A DNA stretch of 64,000 bases from Betaproteobacteria bacterium (GTDB lineage: Bacteria > Pseudomonadota > Gammaproteobacteria > Burkholderiales > Thiobacillaceae). The stretch is from the NCBI GenBank assembly GCA_016234655.1, contig JACRAU010000015.1, positions 62,001-126,000 on the forward strand, read 5' to 3'. Of the stretch, positions 10,600-23,570 are shown piece by piece; the stretch's first letter is position 1; each line of letters starts with the position of its first letter. The position numbers were made by a program, and so were the translations under genes. The notes beneath the pieces were generated by a model. The model made no database searches. It was given only the letters and a program-made list of their open reading frames with translations, and was not told the origin of the DNA.

Positions 10600-10964
10600 G
10601 CGAAGACCCGGACTCGAAACTGCCAAGCCGCGCCGGCATGCTCTCCCTGAGCATCAAGGAGCGGCGGGCGTTGTACGCGGCCTATATGCCGTTCGTGAAG
10701 GGCGGCGGCCTGTTCATCCCGACCTCCAAGCCGTACCAGATGGGCGACCAGGTCTATATGGTGCTGACCCTGATGGATGACCCGACCCGCTTGCCGATCT
10801 CGGGCAAGGTGGTGTGGCTGACCCCGGCCGGTGCCCAAGGCAACCGGCAGCAGGGCGTCGGCGTGCAGTTCGATAACAACGAGCGCGGGGCCGAGGTGTG
10901 CGGCAAGATCGAAAACATCCTCGGCAATGCGATGAAATCCACGCGCACCACCCACACCATGTAA
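10596..10964 (+). CDS. pilZ: PilZ-domain type IV pilus protein
   Basis: A 122-residue single-domain PilZ protein. The start at 10596 overlaps the holB stop (ATGA). Recognisable segments are LSLSIKERRALYAAYMPF, GGGLFIPTSKPYQMGDQV, LPISGKVVWLTP and GVGVQF. It lacks the RxxxR and D/NxSxxG residues that bind cyclic di-GMP, like Pseudomonas PilZ itself, so it probably acts through protein contacts (the PilB/FimX type of role) in pilus assembly rather than as a nucleotide receptor. The holB-pilZ-tatD order matches that of Pseudomonas and many betaproteobacteria. Confidence 0.9.
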   Translation: MSEDPDSKLPSRAGMLSLSIKERRALYAAYMPFVKGGGLFIPTSKPYQMGDQVYMVLTLMDDPTRLPISGKVVWLTPAGAQGNRQQGVGVQFDNNERGAEVCGKIENILGNAMKSTRTTHTM

Positions 10965-10969
10965 ATGCG

Positions 10970-11096
10970 TTGAACCGCAAAGGCGCAAAGGACACGAAGA
11001 AAACCACGCAAGATTTCCAAGCGTTCCCTATCTGGCAACGGCGATGAAATTCAAGATTTGTTTTTTCTCCGCGCCCTTTGCGCCTTTGCGGTCAAC
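10970..11096. repeat. Long imperfect palindromic repeat between pilZ and tatD
   Basis: The left arm (from 10970) reads ttgaaccgcaaaggcgcaaa and the reverse complement of the right arm (ending 11096) reads ttgaccgcaaaggcgcaaag. Similarity continues inward through an aagaaaa...caagattt-like stretch, so the arms are about 46-48 bases with a ~32-base centre. This aaccgcaaaggcgcaaag type of inverted element is familiar as a dispersed intergenic repeat in many proteobacterial genomes. It fills most of the gap between pilZ and tatD; the right arm reaches to 18 bases before the tatD ATG. It has no coding capacity. Confidence 0.75.
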
Positions 11097-11113
11097 ACTC
11101 AACTGATCAAACC

Positions 11114-11890
11114 ATGCTGGTCGATTCCCACTGTCATATCGATTTCCCCGATTACGCCGATGGCGCCGCGCCCTTGCTCGCCAATATGCGGGTGGCCGGT
11201 GTCGGCCATGCCTTGTGCGTGTCGGTCGATCTGGAGCGCTTTCCGAACGTGCTGGCCCTGGCCGAGGCGCACCCGAACATCTTCGCCTCGGTCGGCGTGC
11301 ACCCGGATCATCAGGATTGCGAAGAGCCCACGGTCGAGCGCCTGCTCGACCTGGCGCGGCACCCCAAGGTCGTCGCCATCGGCGAGACCGGCTTGGACTA
11401 CTACCGCCTGCCGCGCGAGGCGGTCGACTGGCAGCGCGAACGGTTTCGCACCCACATCCGCGCCGCGCGCCAGGCAGGCAAGCCGCTTATCGTCCACACC
11501 CGCAGCGCCGCGGACGACACCCTGGCGATCATGCGCGAGGAGGCCGCCGGCGAGGCGGGCGGCGTGATGCACTGCTTCACCGAGAGTTGGCAAGTGGCGC
11601 GCGCGGCCCTGGACCTGGGCTTCTATATCGCCTTCTCCGGCATCGTGACCTTCAAGAGCGCGGCGGCGTTGCGCGAGGTGGCGCGGCAGGTGCCGCTGGA
11701 TCGGCTGCTGGTGGAGACCGATTCGCCCTATCTGGCGCCGGTGCCCTATCGCGGCAAGCGCAACGAGCCGGCCTATGTCCGCCATGTCGCCGAGTTGATT
11801 GCCGACCTGCGGGGCGTGCCGGTCAAGGCCGTCGACGAGGCGACGACGGAGAACTTCTTCCGGCTTTTCGGTTCGGCCAAGCGAACCTGA
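11114..11890 (+). CDS. tatD: TatD family metal-dependent DNase/hydrolase
   Basis: A TIM-barrel metal hydrolase of the TatD/YcfH group, 258 residues from the ATG at 11114. It begins MLVDSHCHIDFPDY with the HxH metal ligands, continues with GVHPDHQD, AIGETGLDYYR (Glu ligand), VHTRSAADDT, MHCFTES and LLVETDSPYLAPVPYRGK, all diagnostic. The holB-pilZ-tatD neighbourhood corresponds to the YcfH branch. It is a 3'-5' exonuclease or related hydrolase by family; the physiological substrate is not clear from sequence. An upstream in-frame start (11078) lies in the palindromic repeat and is not favoured. Confidence 0.93.
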   Translation: MLVDSHCHIDFPDYADGAAPLLANMRVAGVGHALCVSVDLERFPNVLALAEAHPNIFASVGVHPDHQDCEEPTVERLLDLARHPKVVAIGETGLDYYRLPREAVDWQRERFRTHIRAARQAGKPLIVHTRSAADDTLAIMREEAAGEAGGVMHCFTESWQVARAALDLGFYIAFSGIVTFKSAAALREVARQVPLDRLLVETDSPYLAPVPYRGKRNEPAYVRHVAELIADLRGVPVKAVDEATTENFFRLFGSAKRT

Positions 11891-11935
11891 GAAAAAACTG
11901 CGGATAAGCACAGTGCCCGAGCCGCCGGGCTCGGT

Positions 11936-13336
11936 ATGATGATCCCTCGTCAATCCTCGGCTTCGCTCATGGCGCTTACCCTTCGCCAACAGATCGTCCT
12001 ACCTACCGTCGTCGTGGCCGTATTGGCGTTGGCCTTGCTCGTGGTCTTGATCGGCGCCCTGAGCGACATCCGGCGCGAGAACGAGCTCGTGCGCGAATGG
12101 ACGCGATCGTGCGAGCGTGCCGAGATTGCGCTGTCGTCGGCGCGCGGCATGCAGGATGCCCTGGCCACGCCAACGCTCTCGCCGAAGCAAATGGAAGAGA
12201 CCCATTTCAATTTCCTCGAGCAGTACTGGTCGTTCTCGCAGGCGGTTACCAGCCCGGAGTTTGTCGGCCGGGTGCCGGCCGACAAGAGCGCCGAGATCGA
12301 GCGCTATCGGCTTGCGCTCGACCGATTCGAAAGCGAGCGGGACATCGGCGCGGCGAGGCAGTCGCTCGACTGGATCGTCCCGCAATTGGCCGCGCAGGAC
12401 CGCACGTTCAAAACTGAGAAGCGCAACGCCTATGTGCGCTACTACGAGACCGTGAATGAGTTGACGACGCGCTCGTTCTATCTGGCATCGGCTATGGTCG
12501 GCCTGATGGCGGTCTTGGGTGGCGTCTTGTCCTTATGGGCAACCCGTAGCGTCAGCCGTCGGATCGAGTCGCTCAGGCGTCAGTGCGGAAGCGATCCGAG
12601 CGGCGATACGGGCGCCGCGATCAAGCGCGACGAATTGGATGATTTGGCGCGTTGCGTCACCGATATGCGCCGTCATGTCGTCAGCGGCCTGAACAGCGCC
12701 AAGATGCTGGAAGCGGCCGAAGACGAGCGGCGCCGTATCGCGATGGACATTCACGATCAGGTCCTCGCCGACTTGACCCACCTGTCGCGCGACCTCAAGG
12801 CGGCCAAGGAGTCGAATGGTCCCCATGTCTTGCAATCGCTGGAAAAGGGCCTGGACGAGATCAAGAGCGGCATCCGCGCCATCATGGACGATCTGCATCC
12901 CCAGACGCTCGATATGCTCGGCCTGGAAGTGGCGCTCAGGTCGTACATCGAGCGCAAGCTCGCGCGCCCCGGCTTGCCAGGATTTTTCCTGAATGTCGAC
13001 GAGGCGGTGGAACCCGCCCTGACGGAGCTTCAGAAGCTGGCGCTCTACCGCATTGCCATCGAGGCCATCAACAATGCCGTGAGCCACGCGCACTGCACGC
13101 GCTACGAGGTGGAATGCCGGCTGGGCGACGATGCCATTCTGCTTTCGGTCGAAGACAACGGCATCGGTTTGGCTAATGCCGGCGCGGCGGATACCGGGCG
13201 TGGGCTGTTCAACATCGAGCAGCGCGCGAAGATGATAGACGCGACCGTGCGCTGGTTGCCGGCCCGCTTCAGCAGCGGCACGCGATTCGAGCTGGAGCTG
13301 CCGTTGGCGGCCGGGCAGAAAGGCCCACGGGCATGA
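11936..13336 (+). CDS. Membrane sensor histidine kinase, NarX/LiaS-type (HisKA_3)
   Basis: A 466-residue inner-membrane kinase: membrane helix about 19-42, a periplasmic region about 43-180, a second helix about 182-202, a HAMP-like linker, then the HisKA_3 dimerisation domain with ERRRIAMDIHDQVLADL (phospho-acceptor His about 273) and a HATPase domain (about 355-460) with EAINNAVSHAHC (N box), VEDNGIGL (G1) and GRGLFNIEQRAKM (G2). The periplasmic part is helical in appearance with no ligand motif I recognise, so the signal is unknown. The response regulator follows with a 4-base overlap. It sits alone between tatD and clpA with no obvious target genes. Confidence 0.9.
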   Translation: MMIPRQSSASLMALTLRQQIVLPTVVVAVLALALLVVLIGALSDIRRENELVREWTRSCERAEIALSSARGMQDALATPTLSPKQMEETHFNFLEQYWSFSQAVTSPEFVGRVPADKSAEIERYRLALDRFESERDIGAARQSLDWIVPQLAAQDRTFKTEKRNAYVRYYETVNELTTRSFYLASAMVGLMAVLGGVLSLWATRSVSRRIESLRRQCGSDPSGDTGAAIKRDELDDLARCVTDMRRHVVSGLNSAKMLEAAEDERRRIAMDIHDQVLADLTHLSRDLKAAKESNGPHVLQSLEKGLDEIKSGIRAIMDDLHPQTLDMLGLEVALRSYIERKLARPGLPGFFLNVDEAVEPALTELQKLALYRIAIEAINNAVSHAHCTRYEVECRLGDDAILLSVEDNGIGLANAGAADTGRGLFNIEQRAKMIDATVRWLPARFSSGTRFELELPLAAGQKGPRA

Positions 13337-14073
13337 CGATGGAATGGGTGATCGCCGAAGACAATCCGAAAGACCGGGCCTTCCTAGCGGGCTTGCTGTC
13401 GGACAGGCCGCTACGCTTGGCCGGCAATGGAGAGGAGGCTTTTCATATCGCGAGCGCGATGACCGAGCCCATGGTGATCACCGATTTGCAGATGCCGAGA
13501 TTGAACGGCATCGAATTCGCGCGCCGTCTATGGCGCCAGGCGCCGCAAGCCCGCATCGTGTTCTGGTCGCAGCATAAGGATGAGATGTACGTGCGCGCCT
13601 TGGCCAAGATCATCCCGGCCGAGACGGTCTACGGCTATGTCCTGAAGGACAACGAGCCCGAGGTGCTGCGCAAGGCGATCGAAACCGTGTTCATCGAGGG
13701 GCAATGCTGGATCGACCCGCAGTTGCGTCCGATCCAGGCCAGAACCCAATCGCGTAACGAGGCGATCAACGATTTCGAGTACGAGGTGCTGGTGGATATC
13801 GCGCTGGGCCTGACCGACCTGATGATCGCGCAACGCCGCTATCTGTCACGGCGCGGCGTGCAGAACCGCTTGCAGTCACTCTACGTCAAGTTGGGGATCG
13901 ACCAGGAAAAGATCGCCGGCGACATGGGCGAGGCCATCAATATGCGCGCCCGCGCCGTGGCCATGGCCTTGCGGCGCGGCTTGATCAATGCCTATGAGTT
14001 GCAAGAGGAAGAACGGAAGTTCAAGCAGTGGCTCGAGCGCCAGGAATCGCGCGCGTCAGACAACCGCCTCTGA
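13333..14073 (+). CDS. Two-component response regulator, REC plus LuxR-like HTH
   Basis: A 246-residue partner of the kinase just upstream (ATGA overlap). The receiver domain has the acidic pair in IAEDNPKD, the phospho-acceptor Asp51 in MVITDLQMPRLNG, a Ser in VFWSQH and Lys105 in YVLKDNEPE. The DNA-binding region (about 148-195) resembles a LuxR helix-turn-helix: EYEVLVDIALGLTDLMIAQRRYLS and GVQNRLQSLYVKLG, but it departs from the consensus and is followed by an unusual ~55-residue charged helical tail. Its 3' end overlaps the end of clpA on the other strand by 18 bases. Confidence 0.85.
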   Translation: MTMEWVIAEDNPKDRAFLAGLLSDRPLRLAGNGEEAFHIASAMTEPMVITDLQMPRLNGIEFARRLWRQAPQARIVFWSQHKDEMYVRALAKIIPAETVYGYVLKDNEPEVLRKAIETVFIEGQCWIDPQLRPIQARTQSRNEAINDFEYEVLVDIALGLTDLMIAQRRYLSRRGVQNRLQSLYVKLGIDQEKIAGDMGEAINMRARAVAMALRRGLINAYELQEEERKFKQWLERQESRASDNRL

Positions 14074-16323
14074 TTCTTCCTCGAAAACCAGCCGCGTCTT
14101 GCCATCCTCGTCGACATCGACCGTGACATCGCCGCCGTTCGACAGGCGGCCAAACAGCAGCTCGTCGGCCAGGGCCTTGCGGATGGTCTCCTGGATCAGG
14201 CGCGACATCGGGCGGGCGCCCATCAGCGGATCGTAGCCTTCCTTCGCCAACCAGCCCCGCAGGGTCTCTGTGAAGTGGATGTCGACCTTCTTGGCGTGCA
14301 GTTGTTCTTCCAATTGCATCAGGAACTTGTCGACCACGCGCATGATGGTCGTCTCCGATAGCGGCGCGAAGGAGATGGTCGCATCCAGCCGGTTGCGGAA
14401 CTCGGGCGAGAACAGGCGCTTGATCTCGGCCATCTCGTCGCCCGAGGTTTCCGCCAGGGCGAAGCCGATGCTGGTCTTGTTCAGTGCCTCGGCGCCGGCG
14501 TTGGTGGTCATGATAAGAACGACGTTGCGGAAGTCGGCCTTGCGCCCGTTGTTGTCGGTCAGCGTGCCATGGTCCATGACCTGGAGCAAGACGTTGAAGA
14601 TGTCCGGGTGCGCCTTCTCGATCTCGTCCAAGAGCAGCACGGAATAGGGGTGCTTGGTGATCGCCTCGGTCAACAGGCCGCCTTGCTCGAAGCCGACATA
14701 GCCGGGCGGCGCGCCGATCAGCCGGGACACGGCATGGCGCTCCATGTATTCGGACATGTCGAAGCGGATCAGCTCCACGCCCAGGGTATAAGCGAGCTGG
14801 CGCGCGACCTCGGTCTTGCCGACGCCGGTGGGGCCGGAGAACAGGAAGGAGCCGATCGGCTTTTGCGGGTTGCCCAGGCCGGAGCGGGACATCTTGATCG
14901 CGGTGGCGAGGGCCTCGATGGCCTTGTCCTGGCCGAAGACCACGGCCTTGAGGTCGCGATCCAGGTTCTTCAGGGAATTGCGCTCGTCGCTGGCCACGGT
15001 CTTGGCCGGGATGCGGGCGATCTTGGCGACGATGTCCTCGATCTCCTTGTTGGTGATGGTTTTCTTCTGCTTCGATTTCGGCTGGATGCGCTGGGCGGCG
15101 CCGGCCTCGTCGATCACGTCGATGGCCTTGTCCGGCAGGTGGCGGTCGTTGATGAAACGCGCCGACAGTTCGGCCGCCGTCGACAAGGCCTGCTGCGTGT
15201 ACTTGACGCCGTGATGGGCCTCGAACCGCGACTTCAAGCCCTTGAGGATGGCCACGGTCTCCTCGACCGACGGCTCTTTCACGTCGATCTTCTGGAAGCG
15301 GCGGGAGAGGGCATGGTCTTTCTCGAAAATGCCGCGATATTCGTTGTAGGTGGTGGCGCCGATGCAGCGGAGCTGGCCCGAGGAGAGGGCGGGCTTGAGC
15401 AGGTTGGAGGCATCCAAGGTGCCGCCCGATGCCGCACCGGCACCGATCAGGGTATGGATCTCGTCGATGAACAGGATGCCGTTTTCCTGATTGCTCAACT
15501 GCTTGAGCACGGCCTTCAGCCGCTGCTCGAAGTCGCCGCGATATTTGGTGCCGGCGAGCAGGGCGCCCATGTCCAAGGCGTAAACGGTGGCGCCGTTGAG
15601 GATGTCGGGCACCTCCTCATGCACGATCTTGCGCGCCAGGCCTTCGGCGATGGCGGTCTTGCCGACGCCGGCCTCGCCGACCAGCAAGGGGTTGTTCTTG
15701 CGCCGGCGGCACAGGGTTTGGATGACGCGCTCGAGTTCATAGTCGCGCCCGATCAGCGGGTCGACCTTGCCGGCCAGGGCTTGGCTGTTGAGGTTGATGG
15801 TGTAGGCATCGAGCGGAGAGCCGTTGACGCTCTCGCCGTCCTGTTCCTGGGCCGGCTCGGTGCGATTGGTCGCGGGCGCGCTTTCCTGCGGTGCCTTGGT
15901 GATGCCGTGCGAGATGTAATTCACCACGTCCAGGCGGGTGACACCCTGCTGGTTGAGATAGTGCAGGGCATGCGAATCCTTCTCGCCGAAGATCGCGACC
16001 AGCACATTGGCGCCGGTCACTTCCTTCTTGCCGGAAGACTGGACATGCAGGATGGCGCGCTGGATCACGCGCTGGAAACCGAGCGTGGGTTGGGTGTCGA
16101 CCTCGCTGCTGCCGGGTACGCGCGGGGTGTGCTTTTCGATGAAGTCGGACAGGCTGCGCCTAAGCTGCTCGATATTGGCCATGCAGGCGCGCAGCACCTC
16201 GGTGGCGGAGGGATTGTCGAGCATCGCCAACAGCAGGTGTTCCACGGTAATGAACTCGTGGCGCTTCTGCCTGGCCTCCATGAAGGCCATGTGTAGGCTG
16301 ACTTCCAACTCCTGGGCAATCAT
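14056..16323 (-). CDS. clpA: ATP-dependent Clp protease ATP-binding subunit ClpA
   Basis: ClpA is the AAA+ unfoldase that feeds substrates to ClpP. The 755-residue protein starts [25 protein letters not shown] (Clp N domain). Two AAA+ modules follow: the first with [15 protein letters not shown] and Walker [13 protein letters not shown], the second with [15 protein letters not shown] and [14 protein letters not shown]. An IGF-type loop for ClpP docking is expected near residue 620; I see NKTSIGFAL there. The start chosen overlaps the clpS stop (ATGA), so ClpS and ClpA are coupled. The 3' end overlaps the convergent response regulator. Confidence 0.97.
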   Translation of the reverse strand: MIAQELEVSLHMAFMEARQKRHEFITVEHLLLAMLDNPSATEVLRACMANIEQLRRSLSDFIEKHTPRVPGSSEVDTQPTLGFQRVIQRAILHVQSSGKKEVTGANVLVAIFGEKDSHALHYLNQQGVTRLDVVNYISHGITKAPQESAPATNRTEPAQEQDGESVNGSPLDAYTINLNSQALAGKVDPLIGRDYELERVIQTLCRRRKNNPLLVGEAGVGKTAIAEGLARKIVHEEVPDILNGATVYALDMGALLAGTKYRGDFEQRLKAVLKQLSNQENGILFIDEIHTLIGAGAASGGTLDASNLLKPALSSGQLRCIGATTYNEYRGIFEKDHALSRRFQKIDVKEPSVEETVAILKGLKSRFEAHHGVKYTQQALSTAAELSARFINDRHLPDKAIDVIDEAGAAQRIQPKSKQKKTITNKEIEDIVAKIARIPAKTVASDERNSLKNLDRDLKAVVFGQDKAIEALATAIKMSRSGLGNPQKPIGSFLFSGPTGVGKTEVARQLAYTLGVELIRFDMSEYMERHAVSRLIGAPPGYVGFEQGGLLTEAITKHPYSVLLLDEIEKAHPDIFNVLLQVMDHGTLTDNNGRKADFRNVVLIMTTNAGAEALNKTSIGFALAETSGDEMAEIKRLFSPEFRNRLDATISFAPLSETTIMRVVDKFLMQLEEQLHAKKVDIHFTETLRGWLAKEGYDPLMGARPMSRLIQETIRKALADELLFGRLSNGGDVTVDVDEDGKTRLVFEEESEAVV

Positions 16324-16631
16324 CGATCTTCCTCCATCACGCATTGCAGCGGATGCTGGTGGTTGCGGGCGAAATCAAGGACTTGTTTTACCTTCGTTTC
16401 GGCAACATCGCGCGGGAACAAACCGCATATACCGACGCCTTCATTATGCACCTTGAGCATGATAAGTGTGGCCTGTTCCCGCCCCATGTAAAAAAAATTT
16501 TCCAAGACCTCGATGACGAATTCCATGGGGGTGAAATCGTCATTCAACAAGAGTACGCGGTAGAAAGGAGGCGGCGGCGCCTTGACCCGCTCAAGCTCCA
16601 GTAGTGTTCCATCTTGGTGCCGAACGGCCAT
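16320..16631 (-). CDS. clpS: ClpS adaptor protein
   Basis: ClpS recognises N-degron proteins and delivers them to ClpA. From the ATG at 16631 it is 103 residues; a GTG three codons earlier is possible but too close to the gagag ribosome binding site. The core fits the family: [21 protein letters not shown] (NDD and hydrophobic pocket), the [23 protein letters not shown] block with the H and G residues of the fold. It is upstream of and overlaps clpA, and is divergent from the cold-shock gene. Confidence 0.97.
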   Translation of the reverse strand: MAVRHQDGTLLELERVKAPPPPFYRVLLLNDDFTPMEFVIEVLENFFYMGREQATLIMLKVHNEGVGICGLFPRDVAETKVKQVLDFARNHQHPLQCVMEEDR

Positions 16632-16824
16632 GGATACCACGCTCTCTGTATAAGCAAAACATAGTGCATTTTTGGAGGCATATGGATTTTTTTCAAGGGC
16701 GATTGACGGCTTTGCCGGCTACCGGTTAAATGCCTGCGTTTGGAGCCGGCGGGCAGTGGGTTCGACATCGCCCATGGCGTCAAGCGCGTTTAATAAAACC
16801 GTTGTTTCGAGGGGCACCTGTTTT

Positions 16825-17028
16825 ATGGCTACCGGTATCGTCAAGTGGTTCAATGACACTAAAGGCTATGGTTTCATCACCCCCGATGGCGGCGGCGAAG
16901 ATTTGTTTGCTCATTTCTCCGCCATCAATATGAGCGGTTTCAAGACCCTGAAAGAGGGTCAGCGCGTCTCGTTCGAGATCGCCGATGGCCCCAAGGGCAA
17001 GCAAGCTGCCAATATTCAAGCGGCTTGA
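16825..17028 (+). CDS. Cold-shock domain protein (CspA family)
   Basis: A 67-residue single-OB-fold nucleic-acid-binding protein. It starts [20 protein letters not shown] and has the RNP1 (KGYGFI) and RNP2-like (DLFAHFS) motifs, with [20 protein letters not shown] towards the end. An in-frame upstream start at 16672 would add 51 non-homologous residues, so 16825 is chosen. A 193-base divergent gap separates it from clpS; this probably holds both promoters and a 5' leader, but I could not fix a promoter with confidence. It is an RNA chaperone by family; which Csp paralogue it is cannot be told. Confidence 0.95.
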   Translation: MATGIVKWFNDTKGYGFITPDGGGEDLFAHFSAINMSGFKTLKEGQRVSFEIADGPKGKQAANIQAA

Positions 17029-17125
17029 AACAAATACGTTCATACCGGGTCGGTTGTACCTACTGGCATTGCCGGTGTCCTGTGCTAGAGTCATTTGAAG
17101 TCGATAGCGCGGGAGGAAGGAAGAA

Positions 17126-17335
17126 ATGCGCACAGTGGGAGCATCGGGGCATGGCCTGCCTATAAATAACGAAAACGGCTTTCTCCAGCAGTCCGCCACG
17201 GGCCTGTTGCCCTTGCTGCTGGATGGCTTGAATCGCTTGCGTCCCGAGTTGGGGCCGTTGGCGGATGAGCTGATCGGCCTGTTGTCCGGCGACGCCATGC
17301 CGGCCGACAATTCAATGCCCGGGACGCAAGACTAG
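17126..17335 (+). CDS. Small protein of unknown function, possibly truncated
   Basis: A 69-codon frame with a very strong ribosome binding site (gggaggaaggaag) before its ATG. The product is MRTVGASGHGLPI... with a leucine-rich helix LLPLLLDGLNRLRPELGPLADELIGLL and no motif I recognise. Its TAG stop (17333-17335) is formed by the CTAG at the left boundary of the miniature element at 17332-17497. The last residues (MPGTQD) may therefore not be the ancestral C-terminus if the element inserted into a longer gene, but I see no continuation on the far side, where icd ends immediately. It may be a genuine small protein or a remnant. Confidence 0.5.
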   Translation: MRTVGASGHGLPINNENGFLQQSATGLLPLLLDGLNRLRPELGPLADELIGLLSGDAMPADNSMPGTQD

Positions 17336-17497
17336 TGGTCTGCTTCCGAAATATCTGAACATAAAACGGCGTCTTTTTCCGCATGGCGACGTTGCTCGTC
17401 GCTGCCATAGTCTCGGCTATGGCGCCTCCTCGCGCCTTGCCCTACGAAAAAATCCATCCGTTTTATTTGCCCCTATATTTCGGAAGCAGACCACTAG
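17332..17497. mobile_element. Miniature inverted-repeat element (MITE), IS630/Tc1-mariner-like ends
   Basis: A 166-bp element bounded by CTAG on both sides (17332-17335 and 17494-17497). The terminal inverted repeats are identical over about 23 bases, beginning ctagtggtctgcttccgaaa, and similarity resumes inward around an aaaacgg block, so the whole element can fold on itself. There is no transposase frame. IS630-family elements are known to target CTAG and duplicate TA, which matches the boundaries, so it is probably a non-autonomous derivative of such an element. It ends one base before the icd stop codon and supplies the stop of the small ORF on its left. Confidence 0.85.
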
Positions 17498-17498
17498 G

Positions 17499-18740
<1,242 letters not shown>

Positions 18741-18773
18741 GATGACTCCTGAAATCAACAATAAGACGACGCG

Positions 18774-19352
18774 ATGGCTCGCATCATTCTGTTCAACAAA
18801 CCCTATGGGGTGCTCAGCCAGTTCACTTCGGAGGACGGCCACCCTGGGCTGAAGGAGTTCATCCCCCTGGCGGGGGTGTACGCCGCAGGCCGGCTCGATG
18901 CGGACAGCGAAGGCCTGCTCATTTTAACCGATGACGGCCGGCTCCAGCATCGGCTGACCGATCCCAAGCACAAGCTGGCCAAGACCTATTGGGTCCAGGT
19001 CGAGGGCGTGCCGGACGAAGAGGCCTTGGAAAAGCTGCGTAAAGGGTTGGACCTGGGCGACTTCGTGACCCGGCCGGCCCAGGCAAAAATCATCGAAAAG
19101 CCGGCTGGCCTGTGGCCGCGCACCCCGCCCATCCGTTTTCGCAAGAACGTGCCGACGACTTGGCTGGAACTGATCATTGCCGAGGGCAAGAACCGCCAAG
19201 TGCGGCGGATGACCGCCAAGGTGGATTTTCCGACACTGCGCTTAGTACGGGCGCGGATCGGCGACTATGCGCTGGGCGATTTGGCGCCGGGCGAATGGCG
19301 CGATATGGAAGCCAAGTCGGCGCCAAGCAAAGGTGGGAACGGTTGGGCTTAG
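18774..19352 (+). CDS. rluE: 23S rRNA pseudouridine synthase, RluE type
   Basis: A 192-residue RsuA-family pseudouridine synthase without an S4 domain, as in RluE, which modifies U2457 of 23S r[21 protein letters not shown] opens the domain; the catalytic Asp is in [16 protein letters not shown] (about residue 44); [23 protein letters not shown] is the conserved C-terminal motif. It is divergent from icd with a 33-base gap. Its stop overlaps the stop of the convergent deaminase gene by four bases. Confidence 0.93.
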   Translation: MARIILFNKPYGVLSQFTSEDGHPGLKEFIPLAGVYAAGRLDADSEGLLILTDDGRLQHRLTDPKHKLAKTYWVQVEGVPDEEALEKLRKGLDLGDFVTRPAQAKIIEKPAGLWPRTPPIRFRKNVPTTWLELIIAEGKNRQVRRMTAKVDFPTLRLVRARIGDYALGDLAPGEWRDMEAKSAPSKGGNGWA

Positions 19353-20671
19353 GCCGAGAGTTTTTTTTGCCAGTGGTGGGCGCGGCTTAGGATTTCGCCC
19401 TCGTCCAAGGTCAGGCAGGCCTTGTCGCGCACTACCGCCTCGCCAGCCACCCAGACGTGGCTGACCTCCTGCCGGCCGGCGCTGTAGACCAAGTGCGAGA
19501 TCGGGTTGTAGCAGGGTTGGGTATGCGGGCCGGACAGGTCCACCGCCACTACGTCGGCCTGTTTGCCGACTTCGAGCGAACCGATCCGCTCGTCCAGGCC
19601 CAGGGCGCGGGCGCCGTTCAGGGTAGCCATGCGCAAGGCATCGTGCGCCGGCACGATTTCCGGCTTGCCCGACATGCCTTTGGCCAGTAGCGCGGCCAGG
19701 CGCATCTCCTGCCAGCAGTCCAGGCGATTGTTGCTGGCCGAGCCGTCGGTGCCGATGCCCACATTGATGCCCTTGGCCAGCAGCGACGCCTTGGGTGCCA
19801 CGCCGCTGGCCAGTTTCAGGTTGGACGTGGGGCAATGTGCGATATGGCAGTTGTATTCGGCCAGCAGCTCGATCTCCTCGTTCAGCAGGTGCACGGCATG
19901 CACGCCGATGAACTCGGGCCCGAGCAGGCCCAGGTGGCGCAGGCGCTCGAGCGGCCGCACGCCGTATTGGCTGACGCTCTGATGGATCTCGTCGTGGGTC
20001 TCATGGATGTGGATGTGGATCGGCAGGTCCAATTGTTTGGCATAGGTCAGCACCTTCTCCAGGCTGCGGTCGCTGGTCGAGTAGGGCGCATGCGGCGCGA
20101 AGCAGAACGAGACCAGCGGGTGGTCGCGCATGGCATCGCGCAGGGCCAGCCCCTTGTTCAGGTAGCCGTCCAGGTCGGCCGCGTAGTTGGACGGGAAGTC
20201 GATCACGATCATGCCCGCCGCGATGCGTTGTCCGGCCTCGGTCGCGGCCTGCACCGCCGCCTCGGGGAAGAAGTACATGTCGTTGAAGCAGGTGATGCCG
20301 CCCTTGAGCATCTCCAGGCAGGCCAGGCGGCTGCCGTCGTAGACGAATTCCGGCGACAGCCAGCGCTTTTCCGCCGGCCAGATGTGTTCTTGCAGCCAGG
20401 CCATCAGCGGCAGGTCGTCGGCGAAGCCGCGCATCAGGGTCATCGCGGCGTGGGTATGCAGGTTGACCAGGCCCGGGATCAGGACATGGTCGGGCAGGCG
20501 GTGATGTCGCTTGGCCTCGAATTCGGCATCGGCCTGGCCATGGGGCAGTAGGGCGACGATGCGGCCGTCCCGAATCAAGAGGCTATGGTCCGGTAGGGCA
20601 AGGCCATCGGGCTCCACCGGGACGATCCAGCCCGCGTCGATGCGGGTATCCACTGCTTGTTTATTGGTCAT
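19349..20671 (-). CDS. mtaD: TRZ/ATZ-family amidohydrolase: methylthioadenosine/S-adenosylhomocysteine deaminase
   Basis: A 440-residue amidohydrolase. Metal-binding motifs are all visible: [15 protein letters not shown] (HxH), the His in [11 protein letters not shown], the HAVHL segment, and the Asp in [24 protein letters not shown] near the C-terminus is typical of the MtaD group, which deaminates 5'-methylthioadenosine and S-adenosylhomocysteine to the inosyl forms. Substrate is inferred from family. The gene converges with rluE and diverges from gyrA (188-base gap). Confidence 0.87.
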   Translation of the reverse strand: MTNKQAVDTRIDAGWIVPVEPDGLALPDHSLLIRDGRIVALLPHGQADAEFEAKRHHRLPDHVLIPGLVNLHTHAAMTLMRGFADDLPLMAWLQEHIWPAEKRWLSPEFVYDGSRLACLEMLKGGITCFNDMYFFPEAAVQAATEAGQRIAAGMIVIDFPSNYAADLDGYLNKGLALRDAMRDHPLVSFCFAPHAPYSTSDRSLEKVLTYAKQLDLPIHIHIHETHDEIHQSVSQYGVRPLERLRHLGLLGPEFIGVHAVHLLNEEIELLAEYNCHIAHCPTSNLKLASGVAPKASLLAKGINVGIGTDGSASNNRLDCWQEMRLAALLAKGMSGKPEIVPAHDALRMATLNGARALGLDERIGSLEVGKQADVVAVDLSGPHTQPCYNPISHLVYSAGRQEVSHVWVAGEAVVRDKACLTLDEGEILSRAHHWQKKLSA

Positions 20672-20804
20672 AAGGCCGCATCGTAAGGGGGCTCCGGGGC
20701 GGCTGGCAACCGCCCATGCCCGTAAAGCGGCGGGATAGCGGGGACGCCCTTGTCCGGCGCGGCTTTCGGCCGTGGCATGGGGGGTAGGGCGGGCAGGGCG
20801 AACA

Positions 20805-20813
20805 TGGTAGAAT
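20805..20813 (+). promoter_or_regulatory. Extended -10 promoter element of gyrA
   Basis: TGGTAGAAT fits an extended -10 box (TGnTAnAAT) and is 47 bases before the gyrA start, in the 188-base gap between the deaminase and gyrA. The GC-rich upstream DNA shows no obvious -35 hexamer, which extended -10 promoters can lack. Confidence 0.45.
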
Positions 20814-20859
20814 TCGGCCGCTAAAAACCCGATAACGACTCACGTCCAAGACCCCGCCA

Positions 20860-23406
<2,547 letters not shown>

Positions 23407-23430
23407 GCCTCCGTCTATAGCGTGCTTTAA

Positions 23431-23467
23431 ACGAACGGGGCGGCCAATTGGCCGCCCCGTTCGTTTT
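23431..23467 (+). terminator. Intrinsic terminator of gyrA
   Basis: A perfect 34-base palindrome, with arms acgaacggggcggccaa and its complement, is followed by ttttatt. It begins 24 bases after the gyrA stop and isolates gyrA from the propeller gene downstream. Confidence 0.9.
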
Positions 23468-23570
23468 ATTGAGTAGGCGAAAGCAGGATTGCACGGAATG
23501 CCCGGCATGTTTTATCGTGCAGGCAAATCAAGCGGCGACACAAAACGATCAAGCCGTGGGAGGCTTCCAT

